DNA of 64,000 nt from Marinicella pacifica (GTDB taxonomy: Bacteria; Pseudomonadota; Gammaproteobacteria; Xanthomonadales; Marinicellaceae): assembly GCF_014636635.1 (NCBI RefSeq), contig NZ_BMEO01000009.1, positions 1-64,000 of the forward strand, in the 5' to 3' direction. Both the position numbers and the translations under genes were made by a program. Below the pieces are notes generated by a model, which searched no databases, was not told the DNA's origin, and saw nothing but the letters and a program-made list of their open reading frames with translations. Of this stretch, positions 34,795 through 43,065 are shown piece by piece. Positions within the stretch are counted from its first letter, which is position 1. Every line of letters starts with the position of its first letter.

Positions 34795-35229
34795 CTACTT
34801 TTTTAGGTCGAGAATGAGTTCATCACCCACTTTGAATCCGTACTTGTCGGCCAAACCGGCATTGATTTCAAGAACATATTGAGCCGGTTTTTCACTCGGG
34901 TAATTGGGACACCGGCTGGTGGTGTTTCGGCACGGTGGCACATCGGCTTGAATACTGACCAGTATCTTATTGTGATTAAAATACAGTATGTCCAATGGAA
35001 TCAGGGTGTTTTTCATCCAGAAAGCACGCGGCCGACTGTCGGGAAAAATAAACAACATGCCCGCATCCGGTGGTAAAGACTTTTTGTACATGAGACCCAT
35101 GGCCCGGCTGTTATCGTCTTCTGCCAAACTGACCTGAAAGGTCACTTCATTGATGGAAACCTGATGGGGCGTTGTCTGGCAACCCGCCAATAGCAGAAAC
35201 AGTCCAAATAAAAAGCTGGTTTTCATCAT
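34795..35229 (-). CDS. DUF192-family lipoprotein
   Basis: A 144-aa exported protein. A short signal ends in the lipobox LLLAGC, so the mature form would be lipid-anchored. The rest is the DUF192 domain: RAMGLMYKKSLPPDAGMLFIF, AFWMKNTLIPLDILYF, and a C-terminal YVLEINAGLADKYGFKVGDEL. The family is widespread in bacteria and archaea and of unknown role. An extra loop, DVPPCRNTTSRCPNYPS, holds two Cys that could form a disulfide. It is divergent from pilT. Confidence 0.85.
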   Translation of the reverse strand: MMKTSFLFGLFLLLAGCQTTPHQVSINEVTFQVSLAEDDNSRAMGLMYKKSLPPDAGMLFIFPDSRPRAFWMKNTLIPLDILYFNHNKILVSIQADVPPCRNTTSRCPNYPSEKPAQYVLEINAGLADKYGFKVGDELILDLKK

Positions 35230-35315
35230 ATTTTCGTTATTTTTTTATACACCGTGCTGGAATTTATCACTTAACAAGGCTAAACTCAATAAACTGTTAA
35301 ATTTGAGAGTATTGA

Positions 35316-36353
35316 GTGGATATTGCAGAATTACTGGCTTTTACAGTCAAAAATAAAGCCTCGGATTTACACCTTTCGGCAGGCTTACCGCCGATGATCC
35401 GGGTAGATGGTGATGTTCGACGCATAAACCTGCCCCCTCTGGAGCACAAGGAATTGCATGACATGATTTATGACATCATGAATGATTATCAGCGTAAGGA
35501 ATATGAAGAAACTTATGAAATTGACTTTTCTTTTGAGATACCGGGTCTGGCACGTTTCAGGGTTAACGCTTTTAACCAGAACCGTGGTTGTGGCGGCGTA
35601 TTCAGGACCATTCCCACAGAAATCCTCACTTTTGAAGATTTGAATTGTCCGGCGATTTTTAAAGACATCATTGATGTGCCCCGAGGTTTAATCTTGGTGA
35701 CCGGTCCCACCGGTTCGGGTAAATCCACCACCCTGGCGGCCATGATTGACTACCTTAATAAGAAAGAGCACGGCCATATCCTGACCATTGAAGACCCCAT
35801 TGAATTTGTTCACACCAGCAATAAATGTCTGATTAACCAGCGTGAAGTACACCGCGACACCAAAAGCTTTGAAAACGCCTTGCGATCGGCTTTGCGTGAA
35901 GATCCTGACATTATTCTGGTGGGAGAGTTGCGTGATTTGGAAACCATTCGCCTCGCGCTGACCGCTGCGGAAACCGGTCACCTGGTATTCGGCACCTTGC
36001 ATACTTCTTCAGCGGCGAAAACCATTGACCGTATTATTGATGTGTTTCCGGCCGGCGAAAAACCCATGGTGCGTTCCATGTTATCCGAATCATTACGCGC
36101 TGTTATCGCCCAAACCTTAATTAAACGGGTGGGCGGCGGTCGAATTGCCGCCCATGAAATTATGATAGGTATTCCCGCCATTCGAAACCTCATCCGTGAA
36201 GACAAAGTGGCGCAAATGTATTCATCCATTCAAACCGGACAGTCGATTGGAATGCAGACACTCGATCAATGTTTAAAAGATTTGGTCAATCGCGGCTTAA
36301 TCGCCAAGGCTCAGGCCCGCTCACGTGCCGTATCCAAAGCTGATTTTGATTAA
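35316..36353 (+). CDS. pilT: Type IV pilus retraction ATPase PilT
   Basis: A 345-aa hexameric AAA-like ATPase that depolymerises type IV pili for twitching and DNA uptake. An N-terminal PAS-like domain (1-100; DLHLSAGLPPMIRVDGD) precedes the RecA core with Walker A GPTGSGKST, Asp box ILTIEDPIEFVH, Walker B DIILVGELRD and His box TGHLVFGTLHTSSA. The AIRNLIRE motif needed for retraction is intact. The start codon is GTG, matching the family's MDIAELLAF. It precedes pilU by 26 bp. Pilus assembly genes are not in the window. Confidence 0.97.
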   Translation: MDIAELLAFTVKNKASDLHLSAGLPPMIRVDGDVRRINLPPLEHKELHDMIYDIMNDYQRKEYEETYEIDFSFEIPGLARFRVNAFNQNRGCGGVFRTIPTEILTFEDLNCPAIFKDIIDVPRGLILVTGPTGSGKSTTLAAMIDYLNKKEHGHILTIEDPIEFVHTSNKCLINQREVHRDTKSFENALRSALREDPDIILVGELRDLETIRLALTAAETGHLVFGTLHTSSAAKTIDRIIDVFPAGEKPMVRSMLSESLRAVIAQTLIKRVGGGRIAAHEIMIGIPAIRNLIREDKVAQMYSSIQTGQSIGMQTLDQCLKDLVNRGLIAKAQARSRAVSKADFD

Positions 36354-36379
36354 TATGACACCGATGACAGGAGACACCC

Positions 36380-37501
36380 ATGGACTTTAATTCATACCTC
36401 AAATTAATGGTGCATAAAAAGGCATCGGACTTATTCATCACCGCCGGTCTGGCGCCCAGTATTAAAATTCATGGTCGGGTGATTCCCATCACCCAGCAAC
36501 CCCTCAACAAATCCCAGGCCAGAGATATGGTCACCGGCATTATGTCGCCCTATCAAAAAGAAGAATTTGAACGGACTCACGAATGTAACTTCGCCATTGG
36601 CGTATCCAGTGTCGGTCGATTTCGGGTCAGTGCCTTTTATCAGCGCAATGCCGTGGGCATGGTGATTCGTCGGGTTGAATCTAAAATCCCGACCTTCGAG
36701 AAGCTCAAACTGCCTGAAGTCCTCAAAGAACTGACACTCACCAAACGGGGTATTATTATCTTTGTCGGTGGTACCGGTACCGGTAAATCCACCTCTTTGG
36801 CTGCCATGATTGGTTACCGCAATGTCAACACCACAGGCCATATCATCACCATTGAGGATCCGATTGAATATGTTCACGAACACCAAGGTTGCGTGATTAC
36901 GCAACGGGAAGTGGGTTTGGACACCGAGAGTTTTGAAGTGGCTTTAAAAAATTCGCTGCGTCAAGCCCCCGATGTGATTATGATTGGTGAGATCCGCACC
37001 AAAGAAACCATGCAACAAGCGGTCACTTTCGCCGAAACCGGCCATTTATGTCTGGCGACACTCCATGCCAACAACGCCAACCAGGCCCTGGACCGAATTA
37101 TGCACTTCTTCCCCAAAGACGCCCGTGATCAGTTGCTGATGGATTTGTCCTTAAATTTACGTGCCATGGTGGCGCAACAGCTGATTCCTACACCCGACGG
37201 CAACGGCCGCCGTGCTGCGGTTGAAATTCTGATTAATTCACCTTTGGCACAAGAATATATCCGCAAAGGCAAAATCGAAAAACTCAAGGATCTGATGAAA
37301 AAATCCACCAACATGGGTATGCAGACCTTCGACCAGGCCATGTTCGAACTCTATCAGGCCGGCGAGATCACTTACGAAGACGCCCTGCGCCACGCCGATT
37401 CTGCCAACGAAGTGCGCCTGGCCATTAAGCTCTCTCAAGGCGGCGACGCCGACACTTTATCCATGGGTATGGATGGTGTGGGACTGGAAGAGGACAAGTA
37501 A
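36380..37501 (+). CDS. pilU: PilT-dependent retraction ATPase PilU
   Basis: A 373-aa PilT paralogue that boosts retraction force. It has the same fold: FITAGLAPSIKIHGRV at the N-terminus, Walker A as GGTGTGKST, IITIEDPIEYVHEH, Walker B VIMIGEIRTKETM and CLATLHANNA. The AIRNLIRE motif of PilT is replaced by PLAQEYIRKGK, and a C-terminal extension (AIKLSQGGDADTLSMGMDG) is present, both typical of PilU. The ribosome site is CAGGAGA. The structured repeat array begins two bases after its stop codon. Confidence 0.96.
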   Translation: MDFNSYLKLMVHKKASDLFITAGLAPSIKIHGRVIPITQQPLNKSQARDMVTGIMSPYQKEEFERTHECNFAIGVSSVGRFRVSAFYQRNAVGMVIRRVESKIPTFEKLKLPEVLKELTLTKRGIIIFVGGTGTGKSTSLAAMIGYRNVNTTGHIITIEDPIEYVHEHQGCVITQREVGLDTESFEVALKNSLRQAPDVIMIGEIRTKETMQQAVTFAETGHLCLATLHANNANQALDRIMHFFPKDARDQLLMDLSLNLRAMVAQQLIPTPDGNGRRAAVEILINSPLAQEYIRKGKIEKLKDLMKKSTNMGMQTFDQAMFELYQAGEITYEDALRHADSANEVRLAIKLSQGGDADTLSMGMDGVGLEEDK

Positions 37502-37503
37502 AA

Positions 37504-38290
37504 GGTAACTTGGGCTTCGCTTTTTACGTCTACGACGTAACCCGCAAAGCCCAATGATTTTATGAGTCAGCTGCTGATGCGCTTCGCGCACCAACGGCTG
37601 ACATGCTTTTTAGGTGTAATTACAGGACATGGCTTTTTTAGTCAACCTTCAAAGACTGAAAATAACTTCACTAAGTGGAATCTCAGGCCAACTTTGTTGG
37701 CCGGTAACTTGTGCTTCGCTTCTTACAGCTCCGCTGTAAACCGCAAAAGACAATGATTTTATGAGTCAGCTGCTGATGCGTTCGCGCACCAATGGCTGAC
37801 ATGTTTTTAAGTGTAATTATGGAGCATGGCTTTTTTAGTCATCTTTCAAAGTCTTAAGATAACTTCACTGAGTAAAATCTCAGGCCAACTTTGTTGGCAG
37901 GTAATTTGCCTTTCGCTTCTTACGACTACGTCGCCAAATATAATTGTATGGCGCAAAAGAAAATGATTTTATGAGTCAGCTGCTGATGCGCTTCGCGCAC
38001 CAACGGCTGACATGCTTTTAAGTTTCGTTAAGGCCTCTATCTCTTTTAATCGTCTTTCCGAATTACAGTTAACTTAAATAAGTGAAATCTCAGGCCAACT
38101 TTGTTGGCCGGTAAATGTCTTTCGCTTCTTACGACTGCGTCGCCAAATATAATTGTATGGCGCAAAAGACAATGATTTTATGAGTCAGCTGCTGATGCGC
38201 TAAAGCGCACCAATGGCTGACATGTTTTTGGTGTAATTAAGGGACTTCTATTCTTTTAATCGTATTTCATAATTAAACTTTACTCATGAT
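37504..38290. repeat. Array of four ~200-bp tandem structured repeats after pilU
   Basis: Units start at 37504, 37703, 37900 and 38110 with lengths of 199, 197, 210 and about 180 bp. Each unit has hairpin A (a variable TTG..CTTCGC / GC.AAG..CAA stem around an inner palindrome), hairpin B (GTCAGC...GCTGAC, 37 nt in unit 1 at 37566-37602) and, at the three unit junctions, hairpin C (GGCCAACTTTGTTGGCC, e.g. 37686-37702). Unit 4 lacks hairpin C. Sequences of hairpin A differ between units while pairing is kept. There is no open frame of note. It fills the pilU-to-transporter interval. Confidence 0.9.
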
Positions 38291-38359
38291 TGCCGATTCA
38301 ATACAAATAATGACCTACTTGTTATAATAAGCATTTATTATTAACCGGATTATTTTTCC

Positions 38360-38977
38360 ATGGGTTGTTGCGAAACAGAATCGGTTTTATCGGCACAGAA
38401 TGACCGGCAGAAACGCACTTTAATTGCTGTTTTAATCATCAATGCCCTGATGTTTGCGGTAATTGTTGTCGCTTCCTGGTGGGCCGGGTCTTCGGCGTTG
38501 TTTGCCGATGCATTTGATAATCTGGGTGATGCGATCACCTATGCGGTCAGTTTATACGCGGTCGGTCGTTCCAATACGGCGAAAGCCAAAGTGGCTGTTT
38601 TTAAAGGCGGGTTGATTTTATTGGGTGGTTTGCTGATTTTGGGTCAGGTTACTTATAAATTATTTAATCCGGCGGTGCCTATTTTTGAATTGATGGGTGT
38701 GTTTAGTTTGGTTGCATTAACAGCCAATGCCCTGTGCCTGTTATTGCTTAGTAAGCACCGCCATGAAGATGTCAATATGTCTTCAGTGTGGGCGTGTTCA
38801 CGCAATGATATTGTGGCTAATTTATCGGTGTTTGTTGCCGCCGGATTGGTTTGGATGACTCAATCGGGCTGGCCGGATTTACTGGTGGCATTTTTATTGG
38901 CTGTCTATCTTTTGCGTTCCGGTTTGGAGGTGATTAACCATGCCCGTGAAAACCTGAAACCCAGTTGCAGTCACTAA
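38360..38977 (+). CDS. Cation-diffusion-facilitator-like transporter lacking the cytoplasmic tail
   Basis: A 205-aa protein with six membrane helices, corresponding to the transmembrane half of CDF metal exporters. ALFADAFDNLGDAITYAVSL on helix 2 carries the Asp/Asn metal ligands and CSRNDIVANLSVF the second pair on helix 5. The short N-terminus has a CC motif (MGCCETES), perhaps binding metal. The dimerising C-terminal domain of classical CDF proteins is absent, as in several short relatives. A TATAAT at 38323-38328 may be its -10 box. The metal is not predictable. Confidence 0.8.
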   Translation: MGCCETESVLSAQNDRQKRTLIAVLIINALMFAVIVVASWWAGSSALFADAFDNLGDAITYAVSLYAVGRSNTAKAKVAVFKGGLILLGGLLILGQVTYKLFNPAVPIFELMGVFSLVALTANALCLLLLSKHRHEDVNMSSVWACSRNDIVANLSVFVAAGLVWMTQSGWPDLLVAFLLAVYLLRSGLEVINHARENLKPSCSH

Positions 38978-38978
38978 C

Positions 38979-39566
38979 ATGCATATACCTCCGGACTATG
39001 CGGTCAAAGATCATTCGGTGTTCACCGCCTTTATGCAACATCACCCCTTTGCCCAGCTGGTGTGCGCCACCGAAACTTTTCCGGTCATTAACCACGTGCC
39101 TTTGTTGTATGATGACGAACGCAACTGCCTGTGGGGACACCTGGCTAAAAACAACCCGGATTTAACCTACCTGAATAATTCACCGGTCAGCGTGGTGTTC
39201 ACCGGTCCACATGGCTATATTTCACCTGACTGGTATGAAAAACCGGGGGTACCCACCTGGAATTATCAGGCACTTCATGTTGGCGGAACGTGTCACACTG
39301 AAACATCTGAATCAATCATTAAAAAAGTCGTTGATAAACTTTCGAACCATCACCAAACCCTGATGGGGTTCAGCTGGGACGGCAATTACAAGCCGAGCAT
39401 GCTTTCTGCCATTGTCGCCATCAGAATTGAAATCCGGTCAATACAATGCCAGTTTAAACTCAGCCAGGACCGCTCAACCAATGATCAGCAAAATATCATC
39501 AATGCACTGAAAAAAAATGGCCAAATTCAGCTTGCCAAAACCATGAATAAAATCCTTAATCATTAG
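38979..39566 (+). CDS. PaiB-family FMN-binding protein
   Basis: A 195-aa split-barrel flavoprotein of the PaiB family, annotated elsewhere as a negative transcriptional regulator. Diagnostic motifs are MHIPPDYAVKD, HPFAQLVCATE, NHVPLLYDDE, LWGHLAKNNPD, GPHGYISPDWYEKPGVPTWN and MGFSWDGNYKPSMLSAIVA. It starts one base after the transporter's stop codon and is probably co-transcribed with it. A direct regulatory function is not proven for most members. Confidence 0.88.
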   Translation: MHIPPDYAVKDHSVFTAFMQHHPFAQLVCATETFPVINHVPLLYDDERNCLWGHLAKNNPDLTYLNNSPVSVVFTGPHGYISPDWYEKPGVPTWNYQALHVGGTCHTETSESIIKKVVDKLSNHHQTLMGFSWDGNYKPSMLSAIVAIRIEIRSIQCQFKLSQDRSTNDQQNIINALKKNGQIQLAKTMNKILNH

Positions 39567-39660
39567 CGGTATATTCATAACTAATTGCGAATGGCATGGT
39601 GATTCACATTGAGATGGTTTTTCTCTTAAAATTGAAGCTATAGTGGTTCCACGGGCTGTT

Positions 39661-40824
39661 TTAATTGAGGAACTCTTTGATTTCAGCGGCTTGTGATCTC
39701 GCGTCGGCGTAGCCCAGGTCGATGAGGGCGCCGGTGTATTCGGGTTCGAACAACAGGTAGCTGGGCATGCGCCAGTCTTTGCCCCAGCCGCCAATCATTT
39801 TCAACAGGGTACGCACAGGTCCGGGAATCTCGGGGGCATATTGGGCGGTTATTTCCCGGACATCGCGACTGGGTTTGATCACCAGCGTGTTGATGGGTCG
39901 CAGACTGTACTCTTCGCGTTTTTCCGGCGCAATCAGCTTTAGTGTCCGGTTAATGCGTTGCAGTCGGGACAGATCCGCCATCAGCATATCCATAAAAATG
40001 GTGTCCAGTAAATAACCGCCCAAATGACCCATACTTGGGTATTCGGTGACTTTACGCGGCGTTTCAATGGGGGACTCATCCCGGGTACCAATCACAAGAA
40101 TACGATCTGCACCGAGATGAATCGCCGGTGATAAGGGTGCGGTCATGCGCAAGCCGCCATCACCGTAATGTTCATAGCCAATACGTTGTGCCGGAAATAA
40201 AAAAGGCAAAGCGGTGGATGCCAACACATGGTTCACCGTAATGCGCTCTCGCAACCCCACCCGTCGCGTGCGCTGCCAGGGATTAATGGCCTGATTGCCC
40301 TGGAAAAAACATTTGGCCATGGCGGTGTCATAAGACGATGCGGTGATCGATAAGCCGGTGAGAAACCCCTCATCAATGGCCTCTTGAATTTGTGCCAATT
40401 TTAATTCACGTTGCAATAATTGCTGTAACGGCGTGTTATCCAGTAATGATTTCGGTGGCTGCAAACCCAAACGGCCAAAAAATAACGACCCCACAACCCG
40501 TGCCATGGTTTTAAACACACAGCGGGCATCGGTGCGGTAAACATCATCACAATGGATATTTCGCCAAAAATACTCCAGCCGTTTAGCGCCATATCTCTGT
40601 CGCCTGGCATGCGAAGCCATCACCGTGGCATTAATGGCGCCTGCCGAAGTACCGTTGATAATGGGAAAACGAAAGCCTGTGGGCATCATATCCATAATGG
40701 CTTTTAATACACCCACCTGGTAAGCACCACGGGCACCACCGCCCGGCAGCATCAGGGCAGTGGCCGGAACATGTATGGGTTTTTGTCTGGTTATCTTCAA
40801 TGCATGAGATGGTTTAATAAACAC
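39661..40824 (-). CDS. Patatin-like phospholipase
   Basis: A 387-aa acyl hydrolase. The oxyanion motif is LPGGGARGAYQVGVLKAI, the nucleophile lies in NGTSAGAINATVMA, and the partner Asp in YGDGGLRMTAPL, giving the patatin Ser-Asp dyad. Residues 215-385 form a C-terminal region with RVLV-type helices and LFEPEYTGALIDLGYADA at the end. No signal peptide is seen, so it acts in the cytoplasm or at the inner membrane. The start appears to be GTG at 40824; this is uncertain because no good ribosome site is visible. It is divergent from the omega-amidase gene. Confidence 0.85.
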   Translation of the reverse strand: MFIKPSHALKITRQKPIHVPATALMLPGGGARGAYQVGVLKAIMDMMPTGFRFPIINGTSAGAINATVMASHARRQRYGAKRLEYFWRNIHCDDVYRTDARCVFKTMARVVGSLFFGRLGLQPPKSLLDNTPLQQLLQRELKLAQIQEAIDEGFLTGLSITASSYDTAMAKCFFQGNQAINPWQRTRRVGLRERITVNHVLASTALPFLFPAQRIGYEHYGDGGLRMTAPLSPAIHLGADRILVIGTRDESPIETPRKVTEYPSMGHLGGYLLDTIFMDMLMADLSRLQRINRTLKLIAPEKREEYSLRPINTLVIKPSRDVREITAQYAPEIPGPVRTLLKMIGGWGKDWRMPSYLLFEPEYTGALIDLGYADARSQAAEIKEFLN

Positions 40825-40867
40825 TTCATTATAATCAAGAACCGGCTATATTAAAATGCAGTGTGTT

Positions 40868-40896
40868 TTGTAAAAAGTGTCCTGTTTGTGTATTCT
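40868..40896 (+). promoter_or_regulatory. Promoter ending 8 bp before the amidase start codon
   Basis: TTGTAA (40868-40873), a 17-bp spacer and TATTCT (40891-40896). The expected start point (about 40902-40905) coincides with the ATG at 40905, suggesting a leaderless or nearly leaderless message. Confidence 0.55.
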
Positions 40897-40904
40897 TAAA
40901 GCTT

Positions 40905-41681
40905 ATGAACAAATTAACCATCACCCTCATTCAAACAGAACTTCATTGGCATAACCCTGAAGCCAATCGATCCCATTTTGCCACGCTTATTAAAGACATC
41001 AAAACATCCACCGATGTCATCATTCTACCGGAAATGTTTACAACCGGCTTTACCATGGCCACGGTTGAGAATGCAGAACCTGAATCTGGTGAAACGCTCC
41101 ACTGGATGCAACAACAAGCCACTCAGAATAAAGCCGTCATCACCGGCAGTTTAATCATTGAACAACACGGCCACTTCTACAATCGCATGTATTGGGTTGA
41201 ACCCAATGGTGATTTTCAAAGTTATGATAAAAAACACCTTTTCACCTACGCCGATGAGCACCATCATTTCACCGCCGGCCGTGAACGATTAATCATTGAA
41301 TACAAAGGCTGGCGAATTTGCCCTTTGATTTGCTATGACCTGCGCTTTCCGGTGTGGTCGCGCAATGACGTGGATTTTGATCTGCTCATTTATATTGCCA
41401 ACTGGCCGGCAGCACGTCGTGAAGCCTGGCAAAGCCTGCTCAAAGCCCGCGCCATAGAGAATATGGCTTATGTGGCCGGCGTCAATCGCATCGGTTCAGA
41501 TGGAAACGACCTGAAATATGCCGGAGATTCAACCGTCTATAATGCCATTGGCGAACCCATGTCCGCGCCAGACAGACAGACGCCGTTTGTGAAAACACTG
41601 ACACTTTGCAATGACACCCTGCAACAACAGAGAAGTCATTTTGGGTTTCTCAACGACAGGGACAACTTTATCTTAAAATAA
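40905..41681 (+). CDS. Omega-amidase, nitrilase superfamily (YafV-like)
   Basis: A 258-aa amidohydrolase with the Glu-Lys-Cys triad: E43 (ILPEMFTTGF), Lys about 110 (YDKKHLF) and C143 (PLICYDLRFPVW). The motif set and size match YafV/Nit2 enzymes, which hydrolyse alpha-ketoglutaramate or ketosuccinamate in metabolite repair and methionine salvage. The ATG at 40905 gives the family start (MNKLTITLIQTELHW); the frame's 14 earlier codons are not homologous. No Shine-Dalgarno is visible. Activity on ketoglutaramate is inferred. Confidence 0.88.
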   Translation: MNKLTITLIQTELHWHNPEANRSHFATLIKDIKTSTDVIILPEMFTTGFTMATVENAEPESGETLHWMQQQATQNKAVITGSLIIEQHGHFYNRMYWVEPNGDFQSYDKKHLFTYADEHHHFTAGRERLIIEYKGWRICPLICYDLRFPVWSRNDVDFDLLIYIANWPAARREAWQSLLKARAIENMAYVAGVNRIGSDGNDLKYAGDSTVYNAIGEPMSAPDRQTPFVKTLTLCNDTLQQQRSHFGFLNDRDNFILK

Positions 41682-41750
41682 GCGGGTCTTTTAACGCTAT
41701 TTTCAGGCCTGATTTGTTACTCTGTTTATTTAATTTAAAGGAGTCCAAAG

Positions 41751-42254
41751 ATGAGCCAAGTAAATTTTAAAAACAACCCTGTTCACCTCAATGCCGAGCA
41801 ACCTCAGGTCGGACAACAAGCCCCCAACTTCCAACTCACGGGTGCCGATTTATCCGAAGTCAGTCTGGATAATTTTAAAGGCCAACGGGTGGTTTTAAAT
41901 GTCGCGCCGAGCGTCGACACCGATGTCTGCGCCCAGCAACTGCGCACCTTTAATCAAAAAGCCGCCGATATGGACAATACCGCTGTAGTGTTTACATCCA
42001 TGGATTTACCTTTTGCCTATAAGCGCTTTTGTGCCGCCGAAGGCATTGACAATGTGGTGACTGCCTCCGATTTTAAAAACAGAAGCATCGCCCAAAACTA
42101 CGGCTTAGAAATGCGCGATGGACCTTTAGCCGGTCTCACCGCCCGCGCTGTGTTCGTACTGGATGAAAACCACAACATCATCCACCGTGAAGTGGTCGAT
42201 GAAGTGACCAACGAACCAAACTACGAAGCGGCCTTGCAGGCACTAAAACAATAA
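41751..42254 (+). CDS. tpx: Thiol peroxidase, atypical 2-Cys peroxiredoxin
   Basis: A 167-aa thioredoxin-fold peroxidase that reduces lipid and hydrogen peroxides. The peroxidatic Cys is C60 in PSVDTDVCA and the resolving Cys is C94 in YKRFCAAEG, the Tpx spacing. VGQQAPNFQLTG at the N-terminus and LTARAVFVLDENHNI near the end are family landmarks. The ribosome site is a strong AAAGGAG, and a terminator follows directly, so the gene is monocistronic. Confidence 0.96.
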   Translation: MSQVNFKNNPVHLNAEQPQVGQQAPNFQLTGADLSEVSLDNFKGQRVVLNVAPSVDTDVCAQQLRTFNQKAADMDNTAVVFTSMDLPFAYKRFCAAEGIDNVVTASDFKNRSIAQNYGLEMRDGPLAGLTARAVFVLDENHNIIHREVVDEVTNEPNYEAALQALKQ

Positions 42255-42268
42255 CCACTCCATAAAGA

Positions 42269-42307
42269 CAAAAAAAGCGGACACCCAAAAAGGTCTCCGC
42301 TTTTTTT
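42269..42307 (+). terminator. Rho-independent terminator of tpx
   Basis: AAAAAGCGGA and TCCGCTTTTT pair around a loop of about 14 nt, followed by T residues. It lies 15 bp after the tpx stop. Confidence 0.9.
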
Positions 42308-42373
42308 ATGCCCAAATCAACCTTATAACAGAACTTGTCACAATGCTGCCGTACTGTAACGTATAATAAAGGC

Positions 42374-43006
42374 ATGAAGAAAGATGCGCTTGACCGCCTG
42401 ATTGAAAAAAACCAAAAACAAAAAAGTATTGAATCTAAAGAATCAAATTCTGCAATCAAAAACACCGTTTTGGGTATTGTTTTTTTCTTTACCCTAATTC
42501 CTGTCGCTTATTGGATAGTACAAGATCATGTGACATTTTTTAATCACCAACTGTGGGGTGTTAGTAAAATAATTTGGCTAATAGGTCTGTTGTGTTTATC
42601 ACTTATTGGCTTAGTCAATATTTTTACGACATTATCCTTTATTCCGGTCATTAGACTGTGTTGGCCGTACAGAAAAAAATTGTGGTTGGCACAAAAATGG
42701 CGCCCGATTCATTTAGTCCTGATGCTGATTCGACTAATAATTCCAGTTCTGATTATTTATCTGATACTCTTTTTTACTCAATTTATGCGTAACACCGGTA
42801 ACGCAATATCGACCATTGTGGCTACATGGCACGAAATAGCCATTTATATTACCTTTCTATTGACCTCTGCTGTAATGATCTATTTAGCAGTCTTAATAAT
42901 TTTCACCTTCATTCATTATTTTAAATTGCTGTACCGTTTATATACCAACGAACAAGCCATGACTCAGCATTTTAGTCACCAACCCAAAAATGATGATTGG
43001 ATTTAA
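42374..43006 (+). CDS. Unrecognised four-helix inner-membrane protein
   Basis: About 210 aa: a charged N-terminus (MKKDALDRLIEKNQKQK), then four long hydrophobic helices (about 33-55, 75-98, 120-140, 155-185), and a polar tail (HFSHQPKNDDWI). No family is recognised. Base composition is AT-richer than the neighbouring tpx. A TATAAT at 42362-42367 lies six bases before the ATG, and no Shine-Dalgarno is seen, so a leaderless message is plausible. The -35 is unclear (TTGTCA is 21 bp away). It is convergent with the regulator gene. Confidence 0.6.
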   Translation: MKKDALDRLIEKNQKQKSIESKESNSAIKNTVLGIVFFFTLIPVAYWIVQDHVTFFNHQLWGVSKIIWLIGLLCLSLIGLVNIFTTLSFIPVIRLCWPYRKKLWLAQKWRPIHLVLMLIRLIIPVLIIYLILFFTQFMRNTGNAISTIVATWHEIAIYITFLLTSAVMIYLAVLIIFTFIHYFKLLYRLYTNEQAMTQHFSHQPKNDDWI

Positions 43007-43033
43007 CCTAATTTTTTATTATTCAGATAGCAA

Positions 43034-43056
43034 GGAGTACTGCTGAGCAGCACTCC
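43034..43056. terminator. Palindrome between convergent genes; related to the one at 59686
   Basis: GGAGTACTGCT and AGCAGCACTCC form an 11-bp stem (one mismatch) between the ends of two convergent genes. A close variant, GGAGTGCTGCTCAGCAGCAC, occurs at 59686-59705, so this is probably a dispersed element reused as a transcript end. Confidence 0.6.
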
Positions 43057-43065
43057 AACGGTTTA

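Noticed and set aside
37504-38290. CRISPR array
   Set aside because: The repeat unit is about 200 bp, the conserved blocks make up most of each unit, and there are no short repeats with unique spacers or cas genes.
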